Shown: positions 25,030-36,218 of the stretch, piece by piece
Layout of the letters: every line of letters begins with the position of its first letter
How positions within the stretch are numbered: the stretch's first letter is position 1
NCBI GenBank assembly: GCA_947685225.1
Contig: CANTUV010000011.1
Span: 63,910,501-63,974,500 of the forward strand
Reading direction: 5' to 3'
Source: Garcia nutans
Taxonomy: Eukaryota > Streptophyta > Magnoliopsida > Malpighiales > Euphorbiaceae
Length of the DNA stretch: 64,000 nt
Translations under genes and position numbers: made by a program
Notes under the pieces: generated by a model
What the model was told of the DNA's origin: nothing
Database searches by the model: none
The model's input: the letters and a program-made list of their open reading frames with translations, nothing else

Positions 25030-26012
25030 ATGGCAGAAATGCAAGAAACAAGTACTGAAAGAGTTGCTACTTCAGCAGAGAAATCACAATTGTTCAGAAC
25101 TTCAATAGTCCTGGTTTTTTATTGGTTACAGCTCCACTTATAGGTAATAATTACTTAACCTGGAGTACAACAATTCAGATTTCTCTTGGAGCAAAAGACA
25201 AGTTAGGTTATATAGATGGATCTATAGGCAAACCTTCTGAAGATAGTTCTGAATACTTAAAGTGGAGGAAATCAGATTATGTAGTACGTTCTTGGATCCT
25301 AGGTTCTTTGTCGAGAGAATTAGCAGAGTTTTTAGTATTGTTCAACTACTAAAGTTCTATGGGATCAGTTAAAGGAGAGGTTTGGGGTAACTAATGGACC
25401 TAGGGCTTTTCAATTACAGAGAGAGATTAATTCAATTGATCAAGGAAATTGTGATTTGACTACTTTTTTCAATAAGATCTCAAAATTATGGGATAATTTG
25501 AATAGATTGAGGCCTTTGCCGTACTGTGAGCGTGGAAAATGCATTTGCGGAGTTAATAAGAAGAAGACAAAATTAGAAGCATCAAATAAGCTTACACAGT
25601 TTCTTGTGGGACTCAATGATTCTTATGAGGTTGTGAAAAATCAAATACTCATGTTAGAGCCATTGCCTACTGTCAATAAAGCTTTTTCTATGCTACAAAC
25701 TGCTGAATCACAAAGGCAAGTTCAGAGAAGTTTTGAAGACAATTTGGATAGCAGTGTTATGATGGTTAAGGGAACTGATAGGTCTTTTGTGGCCAAAAAG
25801 GGTAGTACAAGGAGAGAAGATAGGTTTTACTCATATTGTAGGAATACTGGCCATGTTAAAGAAACTTGTTACAAATTAAATGGTTATCCAGAGAAGGAGG
25901 AGCAAAAGTATTGTGATTACTGCAAGGCTAGTGGGCATACAAAGGATTCATCTTTCAAGCTGGTTGGTTTTCCAGATTGGTACAAGGAGTTAATGGTTAA
26001 GAGAGAGAGATA
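25030..26012 (+). pseudogene. Copia A gag remnant
   Basis: The ATG at 25030 opens a short frame that shifts after about 35 codons and resumes near 25110 (LLVTAPLIGNNYLTWS). This is the conserved start of the Copia gag domain, with later WRKSDYVVRSWILGSLS. A further stop and shift lie near 25350. The 25456-26012 segment holds LWDNLNRLRPLPYC, GLNDSYEVVKNQIL and two Cys-rich motifs (YCRNTGHVKETCYK and YCKASGHTKDSSFK, the second having lost its last Cys). Confidence 0.75.
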
Positions 26013-26034
26013 ATCTAGCAAAACTCAGGTAAAT

Positions 26035-27552
26035 TTGGCAGTAGCTACTGGTATGGAAGTGAAACCAGATGAGAAACAACAGCTATGGATGATAGAGTTT
26101 ATCAAGCAAGAGATGAGCAAGTTGATGAAAGGGATGGAGATTGCAGCTGATCATTTTGTAAATTTTGCACAAATGGTGGATTTTGCAGGTATGGCAACCA
26201 TTCAAATACATAAAAGTAACACAGTTGACTATTGGATAGTTGACACTGGTGCATCAAACCATGTTTGTGCTAATTACAACTTGTTTTCTGCACTTTACAA
26301 TCTATCTACAGTAGCATCAGTTTACTTACCAGAGCGTACAATCAAATCAGTTACCAAAGTGGGGCAAGTTAAACTACACAATGAAATTTTCCTTGAAGAA
26401 GTGTTATATTTACCATACTCTGTTGTCTGTGCAGAACCTGTGTAGGATGAGTTCCCTTTGTTTCCTGTTCTTTGCTGATAAATGCATTTTGAGGGACCAG
26501 AAGAATAGCAAAGTTCTTGCAGTTGGAAGGGTGTATGGAGGCTTGTATCTTCTGGATAAGAATTCTTTTTCTGATAATGTTTTGAGTCAGTACAATAATT
26601 TTGCAGGTGCTCCTGTATATATAAAACCTACAGTAAGACATTTTCCTCTCAGCCTTCTTTTCTTCAGGCTGAAGAGAAGTCTCAGCACTTTGTAAATACT
26701 ATCAATAAAACGATGGTTTCTGAGTCTCTGTGGCATTCTCGATTGGGTCATCCAAGTGACTTAGTTCTTCAACATTTGCCTTTCATTTCCACCGCTTCTA
26801 AAGTAGATAATCTATGTACAGTGTGCCCATTGGCTAAAAAAACTAGGCTTTCCTTTCCACAGTTCAATTCATAGTACCTGAATTCTTGAGTTGTTACATA
26901 TTGATGTTTGGGGTTCTTACAAACTAACTCCTTTAAGTGGAGCACAGTATTTCCTACATGGGTGTTTCTTATGTAAACTAAAAGCCAAGTCCCTTCTATT
27001 CTACAGCAGTTTATTACTTTGATTCAAAATCAGTTTGATGTTGCAGTCAAAGCCATTAGAACAAACAACGGCTCTAAATTCTTAAACAGTCAACTAAGAA
27101 ATATGTTATCTCAACTTGACATTCATCATCAATGAAGTTGTCCCTATACTCCACAGCAGAATGGAGTTGTAGAGAGAAAACATAGGCACTTGCTTCAAAT
27201 TACAAGGTCTCTCCTATTTCAGTCAAAGCTACTTGCAAAGTTTTGGGGAGAGGGAATATTACATGCTGCATTCATTATTAACAGATTGCCTACAAAGTTG
27301 TTGAATTGGAAAACTCCTTATGAAGTGTTTCATCAAAAGCCTCCAGATTACAGTTTGCTTAAGAATTTTGGATGTCTCTGCCATGCAACTGATGTTCATC
27401 CTTATAAAGACAAATTAAGTCCTAGAGCTATTGAATCTGTATTTTTGGGATTTCATTCTGGGATGAAAGCATACAAATTGTATGATTTGTCAACAAAGAA
27501 GACTTTGATGTGCAGAGATGTGTGTTTCAAGGAGAATGTATATCCTTTTTAA
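26035..27552 (+). pseudogene. Copia A protease and integrase remnants
   Basis: The aspartic protease active site DTGASNHVC is at about 26239-26265. The pre-integrase GAG motif lies near 26730-26760 and a degraded zinc-binding region follows. The end of the integrase core is in the open frame 27190-27552 (HAAFIINRLPTKLL, NFGCLCHAT, FLGFHSGMKAYKLYD). Stop codons separate these pieces, so no polyprotein can be made. Confidence 0.75.
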
Positions 27553-28092
27553 TCTGCTGATGGTTCTTCTACAATTGCTCTTCCAATTGTTGCACCTAAT
27601 GATCCAACTGAACTTGGTTCTCACATATCTGATTCATCCATTCTACCCATTACAAATACTTCTCCCGCTCACTCCACTTCATCACCTTTTCCAATTACTA
27701 CCTCTCCAGTTTCTGAGAATCCTTCTAGTCCACCTTTAATTGAACCTGTTCTAAATTCTCCTCAACCCATACAACCACTACAACCCATACCACAAAGACA
27801 AAGCAATCGCCCTAGACAACCACCTGTTTGGCTTCGTGACTTTGTTTCTAATGCCATCACCCAACCAATTGCTCAAACATATCATTTTTCACAACCATTA
27901 AGTGACTCAAATGTTGTACCAGCATTCCCCTTTATCATACAAAGTTGTTTTTCCTCTTTACATTTAGCTTTTATGACAAATTTGGATCATCAGCGTGAAC
28001 CAAAGAATTATCATGAAGCAAAGCTTTCACCACAGTGGGTTCAGGCAATGCAGGCTGAATTGGCTTCTTTAGAAACAAATAAGACCTAGATT

Positions 28093-28599
28093 TTGACTGA
28101 ACTTCCAGAAGGTAAAAGACCCATTAGCTCTAAATGGGTTTACAAGTTGAAGCTCAAACCTGATGAAACCATTGATCGTTTTAAAGCAAGACTTGTAGCA
28201 AAAGGGTATAATCGGGTTGCAGGTGTGGATTATATTGATTCTTTTTCTCCAGTAGCTAAGAATGTTACTGTCAGAGTATTTTTCTCTATGGCAGCTTCAA
28301 TGTCATGGTCCTTGTTTCAATTGGACATAAATAATGCCTTTTTACATGGTTATATTGAGGAAGATACATACATGATTCCTCCATATGGTTATTCCGATGC
28401 AAAACTAGGTCAAGAATGCAAATTGGTGAAATCCCTTTACGGCCTCAAGCAGGCATCTCGCCAGTGGAACTTGGAGTTCACCTCCCATTTGAGTAAATTG
28501 GGTTTCCAGCAATCTTCGGCAGATCATTGCCTTTTCACTTATGCTGATGGTAATGATTTCTTGGCTCTTATTGTCTATGTGGATGATGTTCTATTGACT
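28093..28599 (+). pseudogene. Copia A reverse transcriptase, cut off
   Basis: Contains the Copia RT blocks SSKWVYKLKLKPDE, YKARLVAKGY-like FKARLVAKGYNR, QLDINNAFLHG, SLYGLKQASRQWN and the catalytic YVDDVLLTG. Directly after LLTG the sequence switches to the integrase of Copia B. An upstream stop (the TAG at 28087-28089) breaks the link to the preceding part. Confidence 0.85.
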
Positions 28600-30791
28600 G
28601 GGCTAACTTACCTAAGTCATTTTGGGGAGAAGTTGTCAACACTGCTGTCTATCTAATCAACAGACTACCTTCAGCACCTTTGGATTTTGATGTTCCGGAG
28701 AAGGTCTGGACAAGTAAGGATATCTCATACTCTCACTTGAGGGTATTTGGTTGCAAGGCGTTCATGCATGTTCCGAAGGAGCAGAGATCAAAGCTTGATG
28801 ACAAGTCAGTTCCTTGCACTTTTGTTGGTTATGGAAATGAAGAGTTTGGCTACAGGTTATAGGATCCAGTAAAAAAGAAAGTTGTCCGGAGCAAAGACGT
28901 AGTATTTCACGAGGATGAGATCGTGGCAGATACAGCTGGAGAAAAATCTACAAATGACATTGTTATAGATATTACACCAGAGAGCATTCCTACAAATGAT
29001 GCCACAGGAGAAGGAATGCCAGAATCAGAACAGGAAGCATAAGAAGAGCCAGTCATAGTGGATCAAGAGACTACTATAGATGATAATGATGATGCAGAAG
29101 GTGTTGAGCAGGGGGAGCCAGAGAACCCTATTCCACCAGAAGAAGTTGAACCTCAGTTGAGAAGGTCAACCAGAGAATGCCAACCATCTACAAGGTATTC
29201 TAGTTCTGATTATATTTTGATTACTGATGAGGGGGAGCCAGAGAGCTTCCAAGATGTGCAGTCTTGTAAAAATAAAGATTGCTGGATGAAGGCCATGCAA
29301 GAGGAGATGAATTCTTTGAAGAAGAATAACACATACGAGTTGGTGAAACTTCCAAAAGGGAGGAGAATACTCAAGAACAAATGGGTATATAAACTGAAGA
29401 AAGATGGTGGCAACCTAGTGAGATACAAAGCTCGATTGGTCGTCAAAGGCTTTACTCAAAAGAAAGGCATCGACTTTGATGAGATTGTTTCACCTGTTGT
29501 GAAAATGAGTTCTATTCGAGTTGTACTAGGTTTAGCAGCTACCTTGAACCTTGAGTTAGAGCAGCTTGATGTAAAGACCGCATTCTTGCATGGAGATCTA
29601 GAGGAAGAAATCTATATGGAACAGCCAGAAGGTTTCAAGGTCAAGGGAAAAGAGAACATGGTTTGTCGCTTGAAAAAGAGCTTGTACGGATTGAAACAAG
29701 CCCCGCGACAATGGTATAAGAAGTTTGATTCGTTCATGGTAAATCAAGGATACAGAAGAACAGATGCAGATCCTTGTGTATATGTCCAGAGATACCCTGA
29801 TGGTAAATTTATCATACTTCTTTTATATGTTGATGATATGCTAATCGTTGGACCAGATGCAGAAATGATTAGCAGGTTGAAGAGTGATTTGTCAAAGGCG
29901 TTTGACATGAAGGATTTGAGATAGGCAAGGAGAATTCTCGGAATGGAAATTATCCGAGATAGAAAGTCCTGTAAATTGTGGCTATCGGAGGAGAAATATA
30001 TTGAACGAGTTCTAGAGATATTCAATATGAAGAATGCTAAGCCAGTTAGTACTCCACTTGCCGCTCACTTCAAGTTGAGTAAGAAATCCTACCCATCAAC
30101 AGAGAAAAACAAGGAAGATATGTCAAATGTTCCATATTCTTCAGCGGTTGGAAGTTTGATGTACGCAATGGTGTGTACGAGACTAGATATCGCTCATGCA
30201 GTTGGTGTTGTGAGCCGTTTTTTGTCCAATCCCCAGAAGACACATTGGGAAGCAGTAAAGTGGATCTTCAGATACCTGAGAGGAACTTCAAAGCTATGTT
30301 TAGCTTTTGGAGGTGGAAAGCCTGCACTTGTTGGTTACACAGATGCAAATATGGCTGGTGATCTTGATGAAAGAAAATCGACATCAGGATACCTATTTAC
30401 ATTCTTAGGGGGAGCTATCTCATGGCAATTGAGATTACAAAAGTGTGTTTCTTTATCAACGACCGAAGCAGAGTACGTTGCAGCGACGGAAGCAGGAAAG
30501 GAAATGCTTTGGTTAAAGTGATTCTTTCAAGAATTGGGTGTACAACAGGAAGAATATATAGTCTATTGTGATAGTCAAAGTGCGTTAGACTTGAGCAAGA
30601 ACACTATGTATCATGCACGGACAAAACACATCGATGTAAGATATCATTGGCTTAGACTTGCCATTGAAGAGAAGCAGTTCCAGTTGCAGAAGATTCATAC
30701 AGACCAAAATACTGCAGATATGCTGACGAAGGTTGTTCCTAAGGAGAAGTTCGGGTTGTGTGTCGGACTCTCTGGGATGAGCTCTCGTTAA
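28600..30791 (+). pseudogene. Copia B pol (integrase C-terminus to RNase H), one frame with four stops
   Basis: From the junction, the frame reads FWGEVVNTAVYLINR, FGCKAFMHVPKEQRSKLD and FVGYGNEEFGYR (integrase end). It continues with the linker TRECQPSTRYSS, then reverse transcriptase (KARLVVKGFTQKKGIDF, QLDVKTAFLHGDLEEEIYM, SLYGLKQAPRQW, YVDDMLIVG). RNase H follows (STTEAEYVAATEAGKEM, YCDSQSALDLSKN, ADMLTK), ending with a stop at 30789-30791. The whole 2.2 kb stays in one frame, broken only by TAG at 28860, TAA near 29040, TAG at 29922 and TGA at 30519. It resembles the Tnt1 type and is distinct from Copia A. Confidence 0.85.
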
Positions 30792-30821
30792 AGAGCCTGT
30801 TAAGACCTCCTTCAGTATGTG

Positions 30822-30846
30822 ACGGTTGGAGCTGGAGGGGGAGAAT
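30822..30846 (+). promoter_or_regulatory. Polypurine tract of Copia B
   Basis: A purine-rich run (GGAGCTGGAGGGGGAGAA) sits immediately before the LTR start, where plus-strand DNA synthesis of an LTR element is primed. Confidence 0.75.
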
Positions 30847-31405
30847 TGTCGGGTCCAGCTCAACATTTGACAAAAGGAAAAAAGGACAAAATAAAATTGA
30901 TGGCCACGTGAAGCAAAAGACAAAATCAAAGAAAAAAAAAACAAATCCACCGAAAAAAATAGTCAAGGCTGTTGAACAACCATTTTGAATAAGATGTGCA
31001 AATTGCACCGAGATTGAAGGCAAAGACACATTCAGTTTATCCTATAAATTGAAGCGTTTTGCTTCAGTTTTTTAAAAAGAAGGAGAAGAGAGAATTCACA
31101 TATCAAAAAAATCTGTGTGAGAGAGAATAAATTTTTAGGAAGAGGGTCCTAAAAATTTAGGAGAGAGAAAAATAGTGAAGTTCATAATTATTTTTGAGGT
31201 GGTTTTGGGAAACACTTGAGTGCCACTATTTTGTAAAAATCTCTCTGTGTACCTACTATTTTTATAGTGGAAGAAAAATATCCGGAGTTTGTCCCATGGA
31301 CGTAGCCCTAAACAATTAAGGGTGAACCACGTAAATTTTCTGTGTGCCTATTTTATTTTTCTGGCGTCGTAATTATTCTCGTAAATTTATTGCGGAGTCC
31401 TAACA
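30847..31405 (+). repeat. 3' LTR of Copia B
   Basis: About 559 bp from TGTCGGGTCC to CCTAACA, just after the polypurine tract. It has a TATA-like CCTATAAATT at 31041 and a purine-rich leader. To its right the host sequence resumes with AACTTGATCCACCATG, which matches the flank of another array unit at about 21763. No 5' LTR of this type is present in the window. Confidence 0.75.
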
Positions 31406-32290
31406 TGAACTTGATCCACCATGGGCAACAGAGCAAATTTCACAGGATAAACACTACCTGAAGGCAAAACTGCTAATTTGCTCAAATCTTACTAATTACT
31501 AACCTATAAAAAAGAGAATTTTGAAGGAAAAGGATCATAGAAGAATCCAATACATTTCTTTCTTGGGGCTGTGAGAATCCCATCAACATCAAACAAGGCA
31601 AATTAGACCAGTCGATGGAGTTTGTTGCATATTATGCATTTCCCTCTCATGAAGTTCATTAACGATAAAGCTTTTCAAATAGGTAAAAAGGAAATGAAAA
31701 GGGAATTCCAGATTCTAGACCCTCTCAATTTCTCAATAAACAATGAATTTAACACAGCATCAAATCAAATTACTCACATTAATTAGCAAAAATTTGCCTG
31801 GCGCAAAATTGAAATATTAATAGAGTTATGCTTAACTTCAGGTTCAATTAAACACAATTGGGAACTAAATTACATTGGAGAAACCATGGAATTAGAAACA
31901 GACGCAACAGTATAAGTAAATTTATGGCAACCAAACGCAGGACAAGAACTAGAGAAGCACAATAAGCGAATAATGCAAATCAGGAAATTGCTTCATTCAA
32001 TAAAAAAGATTATTCATCTTATCACTGAGTAATGTACAAGCTTGTCTGTATCAAACTTGGAACAAAAATTTTGTCAAGGATTTTAAAAAGATCTTAAATG
32101 GCGGATCCTGTGGAGTTCCTGGTATTAAATGAATTGTTGAAGAGCAGAGCTTGAATGTGCGCTCTGGACAAGTTTGAATCTAAAGCAACATTGTTAAATT
32201 TGGACCGGACTGAACTCGCCTGTTAGGTTGGTTAAACCATGAACCAGTCATTAGTCAATTCGAAAAACCAACTAAAAGCATAAAATATTA
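31406..32290 (-). repeat. PMM head block, copy 3
   Basis: Paralogous to 21763-22640. It has the SDR tail remnant, PMM intron 1 sequence, a degraded exon 1 (about 31550-31615, where the start region and the splice donor are both changed) and PMM leader DNA. Non-coding. Confidence 0.7.
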
Positions 32291-32404
32291 AACCCAAGAT
32301 CAAAGAACCGGTCAGTACCGTATTATTGTCTTTGTAATCCTACCTTTTTATATATATTTTTTATATATTATTAAATAATATATATATATATATAATATTA
32401 TATT

Positions 32405-32547
32405 TTTTTCTTCATCCAAATTTAGAATTTTTTTAGAAACTTCTGGGCAATTAAGTTAGGTGAGATTTCAATTGGAGGATTGCTAAGAACTTCTCATCTA
32501 CATGAGTTCATGCTTCCTAATTTCCTAGAGGATTTGGGAATGGTAAT
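32405..32547. repeat. Array spacer block, copy 3
   Basis: Same block as 17728-17935. It is cut at about 32547, where it abuts an SDR exon 2 fragment without the intervening 3' exons. Confidence 0.65.
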
Positions 32548-33385
32548 TGCTCAACTCGATGAAAAACTACATAATCAGATAGACCAGAGTCTTTGAGTTT
32601 CTGAACAGCTTCACCAGTGGCGACGTTAGGTGGTTGGGAAGGAGGGTAATTGCCCCCCTTAATTAATTTTTTTTTAAATATTCACATGTATATATTCATT
32701 AAATTTTTAAAATTTTTTATTTACCCCCTTAAAATTTTAAATTATCTCCAAATTTAATAAAAAAAAAATTTCAAAGTCTTCAATAAATTAATTTTAAATT
32801 CATTTATTCAATTAAGAGATTAAAAATAAATTAAAAATACAATTAAAAAAATTAAAAAAAATTATAAAATTAAGATCTTTATTTATTTTATTTTTTTAAT
32901 TTCTTCTCTTTATTTCAAATTTACATTTTATTATTTATAATTCTAATATACTTTAATATTTTTGCATCAACATTATATGTTAAAATTTATTTTTTATATT
33001 TTTTTAATTAATTTTTTTTACAAATGAAAATGGCTTAGTAATAGGTTACTAAATTTATAAAATAATTATTGTATATAAAAAGCTAAATATCAAGACAAAA
33101 ATAAATTTAAAAAAAAAAAATTTGCCCCCTCGTAATTAAGTCCTGGTTTCGCCCCTGCTTCAAGGCCTCTTTTCTCATCTCTAGCTGTTAACAGAACCAC
33201 AATTCCAACTGAAGCCAACTGCCTACAGATTTCAAGTCCAATCCCCTTGTTTGCCCCTGTAACCACTGCATACCTGAAACAATATATAATAATTATCATC
33301 AACAACAAGTAGCAGAAGCAGAGATAGAAAAGGACTGTGTTTATGAAGAAGGAAAGAATTGCCTCTTGGTTGCTTCTTCCGCCAT
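32548..33385 (-). pseudogene. SDR copy 2, exons 1-2 only, split by a hAT MITE
   Basis: Exon 1 (about 33363-33385) and the start of exon 2 (33158-33273, TGANKGIGLEICRQLASVGIV) are nearly or fully identical to the intact gene at 37395-37753. The rest of exon 2 continues at 32548-32613 after a 0.54-kb transposon. The end of exon 2 and exons 3-5 are absent: the sequence runs straight into array spacer at 32547. It keeps the cofactor-binding start but has no catalytic part. Confidence 0.85.
32614..33157. mobile_element. hAT-type MITE inside SDR copy 2 exon 2
   Basis: Ends read CAGTGGCGACG on the left and, in reverse complement, CAGGGGCGAAACC on the right. CTTCA is repeated on both sides (32609-32613 and 33158-33162). 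The interior is AT-rich with no ORF, and G/C-runs near both ends fit hAT-derived MITEs. The expected 8-bp duplication is only partly visible. Confidence 0.65.
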
Positions 33386-33639
33386 TGATGCTGAAACGAG
33401 CTTCAATAGTTGAAGTAAAATAGGTTTATTTTATGTCATACACCAAACTAATATCCACTGTCAATTATGTCTTTCATCACCTTAATAGATATGACAACCG
33501 CACTTATGATGAATGGTGAATGGATATAAAACATTCAACGTGTCTTAGAAAGCAATGCTTATTGCAACGGTGTCGTATATGCAAAAACTCTGATTTCTCA
33601 ATCAGATTTTTTTTTGAACTTATCAATCAGATTCAATTC

Positions 33640-34018
33640 ATAGACTTGAAATCAATTCAATGTTTACTAGTTTTAGTTTAGGTACAAACTGTAATAATAA
33701 TATTAAAAAGAATGAACTTAATCCAGAAGGAAGAAGAGACCAGAAGGTGAAGGTCCACCATGATGCAACGAAGCAAATTTCACAGCATCGAACAAGGCAA
33801 TTAAACCAGGCTTTCTCACGGCCATTAGAGTTCGTCATATATCATGTATTTCCCTGTACCAGAAAAAGCTTTCAGATAAGGGAAAAAAATTAAATGAAAA
33901 GGGAATTCCAGACTCCAGACCCTCTCAATTTCTCAATAAACATTGAATTTAACACAGCATCGAAATTAAATTACTCAAATTAATTAGCAAAAAATTTGCC
34001 TAACACAGAATAGAAATA
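33640..34018 (-). pseudogene. Chimeric fragment: PMM exon 1 fused to the SDR2 tail
   Basis: On the minus strand the PMM start (MAVRKPGLIALFD) runs at about 33787 directly into sequence that matches the last exon of the SDR gene at 51607 (AVKFA, then HHGGP and the C-terminal tail ending near 33712). The PMM part keeps only 13 codons. It is a deletion fusion of two neighbouring array pieces. A second copy lies at about 38080-38386. Confidence 0.7.
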
Positions 34019-36180
34019 TTGATAGATTTATTATATGAAAATTAAATATATAATTTTAAAAGTCTCATTGTAAAATTTTTAAAAAAATAAAGTTAAGAAA
34101 TATAGTTAAAATATATTTAAATGTAATTAAAAACATAAATAAATTTATATTATAATATGAATATTATTTATATAATTTCCAGTAATAGAAAGGTGGCAAT
34201 AGAAATTTATTTTTATTTTTTTAAATAATGAAAATTACATTAAAAATAATGAAATTTAAAAAAGTTACTACCTCCAGTGATAATGAAATTTATTTTTATT
34301 TATATTATTACATCCGATAACGAAATTTATTTTTTAAAGATAATTAATTTATTATAAAGGTGATTTTATTTTACATTTATATATATTTTATTGTAATTAA
34401 AAGTTTTTTCTTATGGAATAAAAAATTCCTATATTATGAAGTTTTATGTTTAAGAGAAGAAATATTCTTAGTATATGCAACACTGCAACCATTTACATCT
34501 TAACTTTAAAAATTTATTTAAAATTAAACTATTTACTCTAAAATTGATTAAAATGTTTGCAATAATCATAAAATTTAAATAGTGGTAATAAAATATAAAA
34601 TAAATTAATTTCTCTATTGATTTAAATTTCAAAATCACATAAAAATAATAAATTTTAAATAAGTTATTACGTAAAAATCATGAAATTAAACTTCTTTAAT
34701 AATTTCAATGATATAAATTACCTTCAGCACATAGCAACTCTTCTTAGTTAAACAAATTTTACATACTATTGCAAAAGATATTAGTGAAGATGTATATATT
34801 ACTATAAATTCTAGGGATGTGCAAAAATTTTCTAATATGATCCGTGACTAAAAATTGATCAATTTGATCGATGTGCTTAAATTAATTGAAATAGACTATT
34901 TTAAATTATATATTTATTAATAAATTAGATCGAACAGGATAAAATTCGACAGAATCGATTAATAATAGTTAATTTTTTAAAATGATTTTTTGTGACTACT
35001 ATTCATTCAGTTATCAAATTATTTCAGTACTAAAATCTTACCAACACAACTGATACTCATACCTAATAAATTATTTGTATTTATGGTTTCATTATCAAAT
35101 TTTAAAACTGATAAAAAAAATATAGTGTTGTAAGAAAATCAATTGGGTGTAGTACATTTAGATGAGTTAAAAAATTTATATTATTGGATTTTGAAAATTG
35201 GTGAGGCAAGAATTAAAAATTTAATTAATGGCATGAAAAATTCAAATCCCCAATAATATTCTCATAGATCATTATGATGATCCAATATCTACAATTATAA
35301 AAAAAAAATACGTATCATGATTTCATTATTATTCATTTCAAGGATACGGATTACCTGTAGGATAGAGCAATTGTTGCTCCTATACACTTGACATAGTGAA
35401 ATCAATCATGGATATATAGTTTTACTTAATCATGATTCTGAAAAATCATATTTGAATTTTAATACAATTTGTACATCTGATTGTCCTTTTACATTTTCAG
35501 AATACGTACACACACCAAAATCAAAATTTTTAAACAACGGTGTTAAATGTTGAACTTCAAATCATTCTATCACTTTAAACGTTTTTTAAGAAATGTAGGT
35601 CAATCATAAATATTATGTAATAGTATAAGATTGATTATCACAAGACTTGAAATCAACTTATTAAAGCCAAGAATTTATTAAAAATTATAGTTGAAAAGAA
35701 AGTGTTTATCTTAAGAATGATGTTAATTCTATATAACATAAGAATACCTTTTAAATTTAAACAAAGATAATTTTCAATTATATTATTTTTTAGACATGGT
35801 CATTAGAAAAAATTAAGGCCAATCATGAAATGAGTCATTTTTAAAGAAAACTATTTACACATGAAGCTATAAATCTAATATATATAAAAAAATTTGTAAT
35901 TTAATTTGAAACATTATTAAATATACTTTTATCATTAAATCATTATATATTATTCCTTATTTTGAATAATGTTATATTTAATTTAATATCAAATTAATTT
36001 AAATATAAATTCATAAAACATATTAGCCTGTAATTTCATTTAATATTAATATACGCATCCGACAGAATTTAATACTAGTATTTCTTAATGGCTAAATCCA
36101 GTATTTTCCAATACTGTTTCTGATATTTAAAATTATTCATACACATGAATCTTAATTACAACTAATATTTACCTTTTACA
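34019..36180. other. AT-rich spacer of tandem copy 1
   Basis: No gene seen. It is paralogous to 38387-40690. A motif family AATGAAATTTATTTTTATTT with CCTCCAGTGATAA or CATCCGATAACG occurs two to three times (34180-34340), suggesting an old AT-rich transposon. Confidence 0.5.
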
Positions 36181-36218
36181 CTGTGGTTCAGTGTCCTGGT
36201 ACTTCCAATCTTGTTCAA

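Larger units (their letters stand above)
24691..28599 (+). mobile_element. Copia element A: 5' LTR to reverse transcriptase (truncated)
   Basis: The 5' LTR is at 24691-24877 (starts TGTGTAACAG, ends TTTTCA). A primer binding site for initiator Met-tRNA follows directly (TGGTATCAGAGC, 24878-24889). A gag frame starts at 25030. Then come a Cys/His-rich region with GHVKETCYK, the protease (VDTGASNH), the pre-integrase motif LWHSRLGHPSD, an integrase remnant and reverse transcriptase up to YVDDVLL. Several stops and shifts break it. It ends abruptly inside reverse transcriptase at about 28599, where unrelated Copia sequence continues. RNase H and the 3' LTR of this element are absent. Confidence 0.85.

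Noticed and set aside
27518..27739. A Leu/Pro-rich plus-strand ORF in Copia A
   Set aside because: It is a shifted reading of the Pro/Ser-rich linker between integrase and reverse transcriptase.
30585..31029. Minus-strand ORFs of about 96-121 codons across the end of Copia B
   Set aside because: They are shadows of the RNase H frame and LTR on the plus strand, with no family motif of their own.
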